A DNA stretch of 64,000 nt from Pseudooceanicola endophyticus (GTDB taxonomy: Bacteria; Pseudomonadota; Alphaproteobacteria; Rhodobacterales; Rhodobacteraceae), in NCBI RefSeq assembly GCF_018760365.1, contig NZ_JAHIAB010000006.1:124001-188000 (forward strand), written 5' to 3'. Shown in pieces: positions 6,645 through 15,403 of this stretch; within the stretch, counting starts at the first letter, position 1; every line of letters begins with the position of its first letter. The position numbers were made by a program, and so were the translations under genes. The notes beneath the pieces were generated by a model. The model worked only from the letters and a program-made list of their open reading frames with translations, was not told the DNA's origin and made no database searches.

Positions 6645-8234
6645 ATGGCATTTCGCCCGACAGGCTTTCGTCGCAAGCGCCACCACCTCCGTCTGAAGGC
6701 CGCGCTGGCCGGCGGGATCGTGTTGCTGGCCTTGCCGCTGATGGCCCAGGACAACACCGTCCAGACCAAGCAGTACGATGACGGTGGCATCTACGAAGGC
6801 ACGTTCAAGAACGGCCTGCAGGACGGTCGCGGCAGCTACAAGCTGCCGAACGGCTACGAATACGACGGCCAGTGGGTCGAGGGGCAGATCAAGGGCGAAG
6901 GCACGGCGCGCTTCCCCAACGGATCGGTCTATGTCGGCCATTTCGAGAAGGGCAAGCCCGAGGGCAAGGGCAAGATCACCTTCCCCGATGGCGGCACCTA
7001 TGACGGCGACTGGACGGACGGCAAGATGACCGGCCAGGGCAGCTCGACCTATGCCAATGGCACCACCTATACCGGCGGCTTTGCCAACGGACGCCACGAC
7101 GGCACCGGCAAGATGAGCGACGGCAAGGGCTATGTCTACGACGGCGCCTGGGTGAACGGCGTCAAGCAGGGCGAGGCGACGATCACCTATGCCGACGGCT
7201 CGGTCTATCAGGGAAATGTGGTCGCCGGTGAGCGTCAGGGCAAGGGCACGCTGACCATGCCGGACGGGCTGAAATATGTCGGCGACTGGCAGGATGGCCA
7301 GATCACCGGCACGGGCACGCTGACCCAGGCCAACGGCGATGTCTACGAAGGCCCGATGGTGAGCGGCAAGCGCCAGGGCGAGGGCAAGGTCTCCTACGCC
7401 AATGGCGATGTCTACGAGGGCGGTTTCGTCGATGACCTGCGCGAGGGCCAGGGCACCTTCACCGGGGCGGACGGCTACAAGTACGTGGGCCAGTGGAAGG
7501 CCGGCAAGATCGCCGGCACCGGCAAGGTCACCTACCCGGATGGCTCGGTCTACGAGGGCAGCTTCGCGGGCGACCTGCCAGATGGCTCCGGCAAGATCAC
7601 CTATCCCGATGGCGCCACCTACGACGGCACCTGGAAGGCCGGCCAGATCGAGGGCCAGGGCACCGCGACCTTCCCCTCGGGCGTGACCTACACGGGCGGC
7701 TTCAAGGACGGCAAGAACGACGGCGAGGGCGTGATGACCCATTCCGACGGCTACCGCTACGAGGGCCACTGGTCCGGCGGCCAGCGCGACGGCAAGGGCA
7801 AGGCCAGCTACGCCGACGGCATGGTCTACGAGGGCGACTTCAAGGCCGGGCTGCGCGATGGCACCGGCAAGATCACCATGCCCGACGGCTTCAGCTACGA
7901 GGGCGACTGGTCCAAGGGCGAGATGACCGGCCAGGGCAAGGCCACCTATGCCAATGGCGATATCTACACCGGCAATTTCGTCGAGGGGCTGCGCCAGGGC
8001 GAAGGCACGCTGACCTATGCCACCGGCGAGGTCCTTTCGGGCACCTGGGAGAACGGCGCGCTGAGCACCACCGAGGGCACCAGCACCGGCGGCGACGCAA
8101 CCGGCAGCGAGGGCGCCGGCGACACCGGCGGCGAGTCCGGTGCCGCATCGGATCAGGGAGCGGATCAGGGGGCCGATGCGCCCCAGGAGACCGCGCCCGA
8201 TGGCGATGATCCGGACAATATCAACGGCGACTGA
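6645..8234 (+). CDS. Secreted MORN-repeat protein with about 19 repeats
   Basis: 529 aa. An N-terminal signal or anchor (about residues 19-36, LKAALAGGIVLLALPLMA) follows a basic start (RRKRHHLRLK). From about residue 47 come 18 clear MORN-like repeats and one degenerate last copy, with a strict 23-residue period: Y-x-G-x-(F/W)-x-x-G...G-x-G-x-x-(Y/F)-x-(D/N)-G. The tail after residue 480 is low-complexity acidic Gly/Ser/Ala/Asp. MORN arrays form extended beta-hairpin solenoids that bind lipids or partner proteins; the role here is unknown. A much longer frame upstream (from 4626) is antisense to nadE and is rejected; the ATG at 6645 precedes the signal peptide directly. Confidence 0.88.
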   Translation: MAFRPTGFRRKRHHLRLKAALAGGIVLLALPLMAQDNTVQTKQYDDGGIYEGTFKNGLQDGRGSYKLPNGYEYDGQWVEGQIKGEGTARFPNGSVYVGHFEKGKPEGKGKITFPDGGTYDGDWTDGKMTGQGSSTYANGTTYTGGFANGRHDGTGKMSDGKGYVYDGAWVNGVKQGEATITYADGSVYQGNVVAGERQGKGTLTMPDGLKYVGDWQDGQITGTGTLTQANGDVYEGPMVSGKRQGEGKVSYANGDVYEGGFVDDLREGQGTFTGADGYKYVGQWKAGKIAGTGKVTYPDGSVYEGSFAGDLPDGSGKITYPDGATYDGTWKAGQIEGQGTATFPSGVTYTGGFKDGKNDGEGVMTHSDGYRYEGHWSGGQRDGKGKASYADGMVYEGDFKAGLRDGTGKITMPDGFSYEGDWSKGEMTGQGKATYANGDIYTGNFVEGLRQGEGTLTYATGEVLSGTWENGALSTTEGTSTGGDATGSEGAGDTGGESGAASDQGADQGADAPQETAPDGDDPDNINGD

Positions 8235-8299
8235 AGTCGCGATACCGGCATCTTTGCAGACAGGCATCTGCGCAGCGGCGGGAGATGAGAGAAACGCAA

Positions 8300-8327
8300 G
8301 AAGGGGCTGCGCAGACGCGGCCCCTTC
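8300..8327 (+). terminator. Terminator hairpin after MORN protein
   Basis: GAAGGGGC pairs with GCCCCTTC around a 12-nt loop, 66 nt after the stop, followed by cgctttg. Confidence 0.6.
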
Positions 8328-8372
8328 CGCTTTGTGGGCGGCCTGATGATCGGCGCTGATGATCGGCGATCA

Positions 8373-8433
8373 GGGGGGCTCTGCCCCCCGGCGCTGCGCG
8401 CCTCCCCCCGAGGTATTTGGAACAAGAAAATGG
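8373..8433 (+). repeat. Dispersed 3'-end repeat, copy 1
   Basis: GC hairpins (GGGGGGctctGCCCCCC, then GGCGCtgcGCGCC) are followed by CCCCCGAGGTATTTGG and an AAGAAAATGG tail. It closely matches the copy at 28206 and belongs to the loose family described in the findings. It lies downstream of the MORN gene in sense orientation. Confidence 0.7.
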
Positions 8434-8445
8434 GGGCGGAGGGAC

Positions 8446-8910
8446 TTAGCGGCGCGGCGGGCCTGGCGGTGCCCAGAGTGCCAGGCAGAGGCCGGCGAGC
8501 AGCAGCACCGCATGGGGCAGCAGGACGCCCGGATGCCAGGCGTTGTGAAGCCAGAAGCTCACCGCATGATCGCGGTAGGCGCTCTGCCAGGCGCCGAGGA
8601 TCCGGTAGGGGCTGCAGAGCCTTCGATCGAAGAGCGCGCCGCTCATGCACCGTTCGATCTCTTCAAGGCGGGCCATGGTGGCCGCCTGGTAGCCGCGCCA
8701 GAACATTTCCGTCAGCCAGAACGGCAGGGCCGAGAAGGCCGCGAGGAGAACCGCCAGCCGGCCATGGCGTTCCGGCGGCAGCGCATAGGCCCCCATCAGG
8801 GCCGCGAGGCCCACCGTCACCGACCAGCCCTTCAGGGTCAGGAACTGGTCATTGTAGCCCTCGTAGACGGCATAGAGCGCCGTGTATTCCTCCCAGAGTG
8901 CATGGCCCAT
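8446..8910 (-). CDS. Hypothetical membrane protein, 154 aa
   Basis: Not recognised. It starts MGHALWEEYTALYAVYEGYNDQF at an ATG preceded by GGGAGGCACC; the 19-residue upstream extension is rejected. Hydrophobic segments at about residues 30-45, 52-72 and 125-145 suggest three membrane helices, with a cytoplasmic-looking region rich in Arg between the last two. The C-terminus is WAPPGPPRR. It is downstream of yebC on the same strand, but a strong terminator separates them. Confidence 0.65.
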   Translation of the reverse strand: MGHALWEEYTALYAVYEGYNDQFLTLKGWSVTVGLAALMGAYALPPERHGRLAVLLAAFSALPFWLTEMFWRGYQAATMARLEEIERCMSGALFDRRLCSPYRILGAWQSAYRDHAVSFWLHNAWHPGVLLPHAVLLLAGLCLALWAPPGPPRR

Positions 8911-8965
8911 GGTGCCTCCCCTGCCGCCCGGATCAGCACAGACCCGCCGTGGGGAACCGGCAAGC

Positions 8966-8993
8966 AAAAGGGCCGGGAAAGATCCCCGGCCCT
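8966..8993 (-). terminator. Intrinsic terminator of yebC
   Basis: AGGGCCGGG/CCCGGCCCT arms around a 7-nt loop; on the minus strand the 3' arm is followed by a TTTT run. Confidence 0.8.
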
Positions 8994-9026
8994 GAGCAAA
9001 TCATGTCAGATGTGCAGGAAAGCGGC

Positions 9027-9767
9027 TCAGAGCTGCTCCATGACCTCGTCGGAGGCTTCGAAGTTCGCGGTGACGCGCTGCACGTCATCGTCGTCTTCCA
9101 GCGCATCCAGAAGCTTCATCAGCTTCTGCATGTTCTCGAGGTCCATCTCGGTGGTGGTGGTGGGCTTCCAGACCAGCTTGGTCGAATCGGATTCGCCCAG
9201 CTCGGCCTCGAGCGCGGTGGCCACATCGTTCAGATCGGTGTCGGCGCAGTAGATCACATGGCCGTCCTCCGAGCTTTCCACGTCTTCCGCACCGGCCTCG
9301 ATCGCCGCCATCATGACGGTGTCGGCATCACCGACGCTGGCCGGGTAGACGACCTCGCCCTTGCGGTCGAACATGAAGCCGACCGAGCCGGTCTCGCCCA
9401 GGTTGCCGCCGTTCTTCGAGAAGGTCGAGCGGACGTTGGAAGCCGTGCGGTTGCGGTTGTCGGTCATCGCCTCGACGATGATCGCCACGCCGTTCGGGCC
9501 GTAGCCCTCGTAGCGGATCTCTTCGTAATCGTCGCCCTCGCCCGCCTGGGACTTCTTGATGGCGCGCTCGATCACGTCCTTCGGCACAGAGCTGGCCTTC
9601 GCTTCCTTCACCGCAAGGCGCAGGCGCGGGTTCTTCTCGGGGTCCGGATCGCCCATCTTCGCGGCGACGGTGATCTCTTTCGAGAGCTTGGAAAACAGTT
9701 TCGACCGGGCGGCGTCCTGCCGCCCCTTGCGGTGCTGGATGTTCGCCCATTTCGAGTGGCCGGCCAT
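9027..9767 (-). CDS. yebC: YebC/PmpR family transcription or translation regulator
   Basis: 246 aa. The N-terminus [19 protein letters not shown] is the family hallmark. [21 protein letters not shown] and [15 protein letters not shown] mark domains 2 and 3. Family members have been described as DNA-binding regulators (PmpR), and more recent work links YebC proteins to relief of ribosome stalling at polyproline; which applies here cannot be told. It is divergent from the SLC13 transporter. Confidence 0.95.
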   Translation of the reverse strand: MAGHSKWANIQHRKGRQDAARSKLFSKLSKEITVAAKMGDPDPEKNPRLRLAVKEAKASSVPKDVIERAIKKSQAGEGDDYEEIRYEGYGPNGVAIIVEAMTDNRNRTASNVRSTFSKNGGNLGETGSVGFMFDRKGEVVYPASVGDADTVMMAAIEAGAEDVESSEDGHVIYCADTDLNDVATALEAELGESDSTKLVWKPTTTTEMDLENMQKLMKLLDALEDDDDVQRVTANFEASDEVMEQL

Positions 9768-9924
9768 CGGTGCCTCCTGATCCTCAATTTCAGTGTCGGG
9801 TTCCTATAAGGCAGCAGACCCCTTTCCTGCAAGCAGATGCCGCGTGCGCGCCTTTCCGCCCCGGGGAGGGGCGCGCGCCCTGCCCCACCCTGTTGCTTTC
9901 GCGCCGCCGCGCTAGCTTTCCGGC

Positions 9925-11697
9925 ATGACCCTGGATCAGCTCATCCTGTTCGCGCTGTTCGGCGCCGTCTTCGCCCTTCTGCTCTGGGGGCGCTGGCGCT
10001 ATGACCTGGTGGCCTTCGCCGCGCTGATGTGCGGGGTGGCAACCGGCGTCATCCCCTACGAGGATGCCTTCTCCGGCTTCGGCCACGAGGCGACGATCAT
10101 CGTCGCGCTGGTGCTGGTGATCTCGGCCGGGCTGGTGCGCTCGGGGGCGGTGTTCCTGATCACCCGCACGCTGGTCGACAGCAGCCGGGGCCTGGGAGCC
10201 CATATCGCCATCATGGGCGGCATCGGCGGGCTGCTTTCGGCCTTCATGAACAACGTCGCCGCCCTGGCGCTGCTGATGCCGGTGGACATCCAGACCGCCC
10301 GCAAGGCGGGGCGCGCGGCGGGGCTGTCGCTGATGCCGCTCTCGTTCGCCACGATCCTGGGCGGCATGGCGACGCTGATCGGCACGCCCCCCAACATCAT
10401 CGTCTCGACCATCCGGGCGCAGTACCTGCACGAGGGCTTTTCGATGTTCGATTTCGCGCCGGTGGGGGCACTGACCGCGCTGGCGGGCATCGCCTTCGTG
10501 GCGCTGCTGGGCTGGCGGCTGATCCCGCGCAGCGAGGGAGAGACCAACGTCGGCACCGATATCGCGCAATACGTGGCAGAGCTGACCGTGCCCGAGGGCT
10601 CCAGGCAGGTGGGGCGCCGGCTGCACGAACTTTCGGAAGAGGCCGACAAGGCCGATGTCGCGATCCTGGGGCTGATCCGCGCCGACAAGCGGCTTTACGG
10701 ACGCGCCCGCAACGTGGCCCTGCAGGAGGGGGACACGCTGGTGCTGGAGGCCGTGCCCGAGGCGCTGGACGAGTTCCGCTCGGCGCTGAACCTGGCGTTT
10801 TCCGAAAAGGCACGCGAGGAAAAGCTGACCGCCGCCGGCGAGGGGCTGGACGTGATCGAGGTGGTGGTGCCCTCGGATGCGCGCATCACCGGCAAGACGG
10901 CCGAAGCGGTGGGCCTGTCCTGGCGCCACCGGGCGCTGCTGCTGGGGATCTCAAGACAGGGGCGGCAGATCACCAAGCGGGTGCGCCAGACCCAGGTGCG
11001 CCCGGGCGACCTGCTGCTGCTGCTGGTCCCCAAGGACAGCGGAGCCGAGACCGCCGACTGGCTGGGCGCCCTGCCGCTGGCCGACCGCGGGCTTGCGGTG
11101 ACCCAGAATTCCAAGGTCTGGGCGGCAATCGGACTGTTCGCGGCGGCGGTGGCGGCAGCCAGTTTCGGGCTGGTGCATCTGCCCATCGCGCTTGGCTTCG
11201 TGGTGATTGCCTACCTGCTGCTGAAGATCGTGCCCGTGCAGGAGCTGTACGACCATATCGAATGGCCCGTCGTGGTGCTGCTGGGCTCGATGATCCCGCT
11301 GGGCACCGCGCTGGAGAAGACCGGCGGCACCCAGCTGATCGCCGAGGGGCTGGTGAACCTGACCTCGGGCTGGCCGGCCTGGGCGATCCTGACCGCGCTG
11401 ATGGTGGTCACCATGAGCCTGTCGGATGTCCTCAACAACACCGCCACGGCGATTGTCGCCGCCCCCATCGGCATCCGCATGGCCGAGACGCTGCATGTCT
11501 CGCCCGACCCGTTCCTGATGGCGGTGGCGGTGGCCTCCTCCTCGGCCTTCCTGACCCCCATCGGGCACAAGAACAACACTCTGATCCTGGGCCCCGGGGG
11601 CTATCGATTCGGGGATTACTGGCGCATGGGCCTGCCGCTGGAGCTGCTGGTGATCGCCGTCTCGATCCCGCTGATCCTGCTGTTCTGGCCGCTCTGA
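9925..11697 (+). CDS. SLC13-family permease with internal RCK-C (TrkA-C) domains
   Basis: 590 aa. The N-terminal hydrophobic block (to about residue 195) contains the permease motif FMNNVAALALLMPV and the substrate-site sequence ATLIGTPPNIIVS. Residues about 200-380 form two soluble TrkA-C-like domains (for example ARNVALQEGDTLVLEAVPE and RQTQVRPGDLLLLLVPKD). A second hydrophobic block (390-590) has the matching DVLNNTATAIVAAPI and AFLTPIGHKNNTLILGPGGY motifs. This is the layout of bacterial divalent-anion (sulfate, citrate or similar) symporters. The substrate cannot be assigned. Confidence 0.9.
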   Translation: MTLDQLILFALFGAVFALLLWGRWRYDLVAFAALMCGVATGVIPYEDAFSGFGHEATIIVALVLVISAGLVRSGAVFLITRTLVDSSRGLGAHIAIMGGIGGLLSAFMNNVAALALLMPVDIQTARKAGRAAGLSLMPLSFATILGGMATLIGTPPNIIVSTIRAQYLHEGFSMFDFAPVGALTALAGIAFVALLGWRLIPRSEGETNVGTDIAQYVAELTVPEGSRQVGRRLHELSEEADKADVAILGLIRADKRLYGRARNVALQEGDTLVLEAVPEALDEFRSALNLAFSEKAREEKLTAAGEGLDVIEVVVPSDARITGKTAEAVGLSWRHRALLLGISRQGRQITKRVRQTQVRPGDLLLLLVPKDSGAETADWLGALPLADRGLAVTQNSKVWAAIGLFAAAVAAASFGLVHLPIALGFVVIAYLLLKIVPVQELYDHIEWPVVVLLGSMIPLGTALEKTGGTQLIAEGLVNLTSGWPAWAILTALMVVTMSLSDVLNNTATAIVAAPIGIRMAETLHVSPDPFLMAVAVASSSAFLTPIGHKNNTLILGPGGYRFGDYWRMGLPLELLVIAVSIPLILLFWPL

Positions 11698-11726
11698 AAG
11701 CCCCGCGTTCAGATTTCCGCAGCGAT

Positions 11727-11740
11727 TTGATCCTGATCAA
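11727..11740. promoter_or_regulatory. Perfect FNR/FnrL-type binding site
   Basis: TTGAT-CCTG-ATCAA matches the FNR consensus TTGAT-n4-ATCAA with no mismatch. Its centre lies 70 bp upstream of the preferred DUF6455 start at 11804. A class II promoter (site centred at -41.5) would start transcription near 11775, leaving a leader of about 29 nt. This predicts activation of the DUF6455 pair under low oxygen. Confidence 0.75.
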
Positions 11741-11803
11741 GGTCCGGCCCGGCGCCCGGGTCTAGAACGGACCTCGCAAATGCAGCGACGGGAGCCGTGC
11801 CGG

Positions 11804-12064
11804 ATGAACAAGCCCCTGGGAGACCTCAAGGATCATTTCTGGCTGGTGCAGCGCATGGCCAGGGCGGTGGGAACCGATCTGGCTCGTGCGATGGACGAGG
11901 GCCGCCTGGACGAGGGCGCCTGGTCCGAGATGATCACCCGCTGCCGGGGCTGCGAGGCCGCCTGCGACTGCAAGAGCTGGCTGGAGGCCGCCGAACGCGA
12001 GGATACCCCCCGCGAGGCCGCCATGCCCGGCTGCGCGAATGCCCGGATCTTTCCGGAGCTTTGA
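11804..12064 (+). CDS. DUF6455 family small Cys-rich protein (first copy)
   Basis: 86 aa from the chosen ATG (MNKPLGDLKDHFWLVQRMARAVGTDL). An in-frame ATG 24 nt earlier would lie almost on the transcription start predicted from the FNR box, so the later start, preceded by GGGAG at a good distance, is preferred. The cluster CRGCEAACDC at about residues 48-57 plus one more Cys (GCANA) suggests a metal or redox site. The family is common in Rhodobacteraceae and uncharacterised. A second member follows 48 bp downstream. Confidence 0.82.
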   Translation: MNKPLGDLKDHFWLVQRMARAVGTDLARAMDEGRLDEGAWSEMITRCRGCEAACDCKSWLEAAEREDTPREAAMPGCANARIFPEL

Positions 12065-12112
12065 GGAAACACGCACCCGCGGGTCGGGCCCCGGTCACAG
12101 GGAAGGGAACAG

Positions 12113-12367
12113 ATGGGATTCTTCACGAAGCTCGACCGCCATGCCGACCTGATGGGGCGCATGGCCGACACGCTGGGAGAGGATGTGCAGGGGCGCATGG
12201 TGCATGACGAGCTCAGCGCCAAGATCTACCGCCAGGCCGTGCTGAACTGCATGTCCTGCGGCCAGGGAGAGCGCTGCGAGAAATGGGTTCAGGATCATCA
12301 GGTTGCCAGCGAAGCACCGCGCTTCTGCCGCAACCGCGACTGGCTGAAAACCCTGACCGAAGAGTGA
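12113..12367 (+). CDS. DUF6455 family small Cys-rich protein (second copy)
   Basis: 84 aa. It shares the plan of the upstream gene: LDRHADLMGRMADTLGEDV helix, a middle CMSCGQGERC cluster (two C-x2-C-like spacings), and a final FCRNRDWL. It probably shares the FNR-controlled transcript, as the gap is only 48 bp and AGGGAAGGGAAC precedes the ATG. The paired paralogues may form one complex or bind the same cofactor; this is inference. Confidence 0.85.
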   Translation: MGFFTKLDRHADLMGRMADTLGEDVQGRMVHDELSAKIYRQAVLNCMSCGQGERCEKWVQDHQVASEAPRFCRNRDWLKTLTEE

Positions 12368-12451
12368 TCGGAGCGGCCCTGCGGGGCCGGTCCAAGGGGT
12401 CGTCACGCCGGACCCTCCGTCATTGGGCATCTCGTGGAGAGAGAGCGGGAG

Positions 12452-12499
12452 ATGTCAGGCAGCAATGACGTGATGGGCGCGGGACGCTTGCGCCGGTGA
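12452..12499 (+). other. Possible 15-codon mini-ORF running into a terminator
   Basis: ATG...TGA encodes MSGSNDVMGAGRLRR. A GAGAGCGGGAG purine run lies directly upstream, and the stop codon sits inside the 5' arm of the terminator at 12491. It may be a leader-type peptide, the tail of a small RNA, or chance. Confidence 0.3.
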
Positions 12500-12530
12500 G
12501 TGGATTTCGGTCTGCTCACCGGCGTTTTTT
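12491..12530 (+). terminator. Strong rho-independent terminator
   Basis: Ten-base arms CGCCGGTGAG/CTCACCGGCG around a 14-nt loop, followed by six Ts. It lies 124 bp after the second DUF6455 gene and ends that transcript or a separate small RNA. Confidence 0.9.
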
Positions 12531-12543
12531 GTTCGCAAGATGG

Positions 12544-12599
12544 GACGGGCCTGCGGCCCGTGCCTCCGGCGGCCGTATTTTTCGGAAAGATGAAAGCCG
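12544..12599 (+). repeat. Dispersed 3'-end repeat, copy 2
   Basis: GC hairpins (ACGGGCctgcGGCCCGT, CCTCCGGCGG), then GTATTTTTCGGAAAGATGAAAG. It lies between the terminator at 12491 and the end of rimO. Confidence 0.65.
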
Positions 12600-12608
12600 T
12601 GAGGCGCC

Positions 12609-14009
12609 TCAGACGAGGCGGCCCCAGAGATCGTATTCGCCGGCTTCATCCACCTCGACCGTGACCATGTCGCCGGGCTTCAGGGTCTCGTGGCCCTCGT
12701 CGATGAAGAGGTTGCCGTCGATTTCCGGCGCATCCGCCATGGTGCGGCAGGTGGCGGCATCCTCGTCCACCTCGTCCACGATGACCTGCAGGGTGCGACC
12801 GACCTTGGCCTGAAGGCGCGCTTCGGAGATCGCCTGGGCCTTCTCCATGAAACGCTCCCAGCGGTCCTGCTTGACCTCGGCGGGGACATGACCGGGCAGG
12901 TCGTTGGAGCGCGCGCCCTCGACGTTCTCGTATTGGAAGCAGCCGACGCGATCCAGCTGCGCCTCGTCCATCCAGTCGAGGAGGTACTGGAATTCCTCTT
13001 CGGTTTCACCGGGATAGCCGACGATGAAGGTCGAGCGCAGGGTGATGTCGGGGCAATCGGCGCGCCAGGCGGCGATCTCGTCCAGCGTCTTTGCAGAGGC
13101 TGCGGGACGGGCCATCCGTTTCAGAACATCCGGGTGGGCGTGCTGGAAGGGGATGTCCAGGTAGGGCAGCAGGCCGTTTTCCGGATCTGCCATCAGCGGG
13201 ATCAGGTTGCGCACATGGGGGTACGGGTAGACGTAGTGCAGCCGCACCCAGGCACCGAGCTTGCCCATCTCGCGCGAAAGATCGAGGATGTGGCTGCGGA
13301 CCTCCTCGCCCTTCCAGGGGTGCAGGTCGTGCTTGCGGTCGACACCATAGGCCGAGGTATCCTGGGAGATCACCAGAAGTTCCTTCACGCCGGCCTCGAC
13401 CAGCTTCTCGGCCTCGCGCAGCACGGCATGGGCGGGACGGCTGACAAGGCGGCCGCGCATGTCGGGGATGATGCAGAACTTGCACTTGTGGTTACAGCCC
13501 TCGGAGATCTTGAGGTAGCTGTAGTGGCGCGGCGTCAGCGACACGCCGGTCGCCGGCAGCAGGTCGACGAAGGGATCGGGGCTGGGCGGCACGGCCTTGT
13601 GCACGGCATCCAGCACCTGTTCGTACTGGTGCGGGCCGGTCACCGCCAGCACCTTGGGATGCACGCCGGTGATGTAGTCGGGTTCCGCGCCCAGGCAGCC
13701 GGTGACGATGACGCGGCCGTTTTCCTTCAGCGCCTCGCCGATCGCCTCGAGGCTTTCGGCCTTGGCCGAATCGAGGAAACCGCAGGTGTTCACGATCACC
13801 GCATCGGCGCCGGTATAGTCGGGGCTGATCGCGTAGCCTTCCGCGCGCAGCCGGGTCAGGATGCGTTCGCTGTCCACCAGCGCCTTCGGGCAGCCCAGCG
13901 ACACCATGCCCAGAGAGGGCTGGCCGTCGCGACGCGGCGCGGTGCCGAAAGCGGGGGCGGGCGCCAGGTCGGGGCGCAGGTTCGGCGGGTTGAGCGGGCT
14001 TTGGGACAT
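12609..14009 (-). CDS. rimO: Ribosomal protein S12 methylthiotransferase RimO
   Basis: 466 aa radical-SAM enzyme that adds a methylthio group to the conserved Asp of ribosomal protein S12. The N-terminal UPF0004 domain has [21 protein letters not shown] and VTGCLGA, which supply three Cys of the auxiliary cluster. The radical-SAM motif CNHKCKFC (C-x3-C-x2-C) follows. The TRAM domain ends the protein. NTCGFLDSA distinguishes RimO from MiaB. The start [10 protein letters not shown] at 14009 is chosen over a longer frame that lacks homology. Confidence 0.95.
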   Translation of the reverse strand: MSQSPLNPPNLRPDLAPAPAFGTAPRRDGQPSLGMVSLGCPKALVDSERILTRLRAEGYAISPDYTGADAVIVNTCGFLDSAKAESLEAIGEALKENGRVIVTGCLGAEPDYITGVHPKVLAVTGPHQYEQVLDAVHKAVPPSPDPFVDLLPATGVSLTPRHYSYLKISEGCNHKCKFCIIPDMRGRLVSRPAHAVLREAEKLVEAGVKELLVISQDTSAYGVDRKHDLHPWKGEEVRSHILDLSREMGKLGAWVRLHYVYPYPHVRNLIPLMADPENGLLPYLDIPFQHAHPDVLKRMARPAASAKTLDEIAAWRADCPDITLRSTFIVGYPGETEEEFQYLLDWMDEAQLDRVGCFQYENVEGARSNDLPGHVPAEVKQDRWERFMEKAQAISEARLQAKVGRTLQVIVDEVDEDAATCRTMADAPEIDGNLFIDEGHETLKPGDMVTVEVDEAGEYDLWGRLV

Positions 14010-14177
14010 GAAGAACCTCTGGCGGGCGGAAGGGCGGCGGAGCCAAGCGTCAGCCCATAGAGCAAAGGGCTTTTCGGCACAAGTCCACCGCCTCTGCCCC
14101 GCCGTTCTGGCCATGCCGCACTGCGGCACTAGCTGAAGGCACATCGCCATCCCCGAAACAGCCGGGCAGGAGGGCCC

Positions 14178-15353
14178 ATGGACCTGGAGAACGTTCTAAC
14201 CGAAGTGCAGCAGGAAGTCCCGCCGTCGATCTGGCCCTGGTTCATCGTGATCCTGGGCACATTGCTGGCGCTCGGGCTGCACACCATGCTGTGGCGGGCG
14301 GTCGAGCGGATCTCGCGCGGGTATTCGGGGCTGGCGGTGCGGATCGTGCGGCGGCTGCGCAAACCGACCCGGCTGATCGTGCTCTTCGGGGCCGCCTCGC
14401 TGCTGCTGGAGGCCGCCGCCCTGCCCTCGGCCTGGCGGGACGGATTGCAGCACGCGGCCCTGGTGATGCTGGTGGTGCTGCTGGGATGGATGCTGATCAT
14501 CGCCATGGATGTCTGGGCGGAACGCTTCACCCGCAAGCTGCAGGCTCTGAGCGATGAAGACGCGGCCGGGCGCAAGCAGGTCACGCAGGTACGGCTGCTG
14601 CAGCGAATGTCGCGGCTGGTGATCATCCTGCTGACCACCGGCGCGGTGCTGGCCACCTTCGAGGCGGTGCGCAACTTCGGCGTCTCGATGCTGGCCTCGG
14701 CGGGGGCGGCGGGCCTGGTGCTGGGCCTGGCGGCGCGGCCCCTGCTGGCCAATCTGATCGCCGGCATCCAGATCGCCCTGACCCAGCCCATCAAGCTGGA
14801 GGACGTGGTCATCGTCGAGGGTGAATGGGGCTGGATCGAGGAGATCGCCGCGACCTACGTGGTGGTGCGGATCTGGGACCTCAGGCGCCTCGTCGTGCCG
14901 CTGAGCTACTTCATCGAGAAACCGTTCCAGAACTGGACCCGCGACACCACCTCGATCATCGGTCAGGTGGTCTGGTACCTCGACTGGACCGCCCCGGTGC
15001 ACGAGATGCGCGAGCAGATGACGAAGATCCTGAAGCGCTCAAAGCTCTGGGATGGCAATGTCAACGTGCTGCAGGTGATCGAGACCGACGAGAAGGTGAT
15101 CCACATCCGCGGGCTGGTCAGCGCACGCAATTCACCCCAGGCCTGGGATCTGCGCTGCGAGCTGCGCGAGGGGATGGTGGAATGGCTGCAGCGCGAACAC
15201 CCCTCGGCCCTGCCCCGGCTGCGCGGCGAAATGGTGGAAGGCGCGACGCCCCGGCCCCGTCAGGACTGGCGCAGCCGGCGCCCCGTCGGATCCGGCGTGC
15301 CGGAAGAGGCGGTGCCCGAAAGCGAGGGCGGACGCGGCCAGACTGTCGAATAG
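14178..15353 (+). CDS. Mechanosensitive ion channel (MscS) family protein
   Basis: 391 aa. Four hydrophobic segments (about residues 20-40, 67-83, 93-115, 150-170) are followed by the pore helix [33 protein letters not shown], the MscS TM3 signature. The beta domain [31 protein letters not shown] follows. The C-terminal 40 residues are a charged tail. It should act as an osmotic or regulatory channel in the inner membrane. It is monocistronic, ending at a bidirectional terminator. Confidence 0.9.
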   Translation: MDLENVLTEVQQEVPPSIWPWFIVILGTLLALGLHTMLWRAVERISRGYSGLAVRIVRRLRKPTRLIVLFGAASLLLEAAALPSAWRDGLQHAALVMLVVLLGWMLIIAMDVWAERFTRKLQALSDEDAAGRKQVTQVRLLQRMSRLVIILLTTGAVLATFEAVRNFGVSMLASAGAAGLVLGLAARPLLANLIAGIQIALTQPIKLEDVVIVEGEWGWIEEIAATYVVVRIWDLRRLVVPLSYFIEKPFQNWTRDTTSIIGQVVWYLDWTAPVHEMREQMTKILKRSKLWDGNVNVLQVIETDEKVIHIRGLVSARNSPQAWDLRCELREGMVEWLQREHPSALPRLRGEMVEGATPRPRQDWRSRRPVGSGVPEEAVPESEGGRGQTVE

Positions 15354-15360
15354 CCATGAA

Positions 15361-15385
15361 AAAGGGGGCCGCGAGGGCCCCCTTT
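15361..15385. terminator. Bidirectional terminator between MscS gene and gcrA
   Basis: Ten-base arms AAAGGGGGCC/GGCCCCCTTT with a 5-nt loop. On the minus strand it is followed by a T run (five Ts counting the arm), so it mainly serves gcrA. Confidence 0.85.
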
Positions 15386-15403
15386 CATCCGTATCCGGCC
15401 TGC

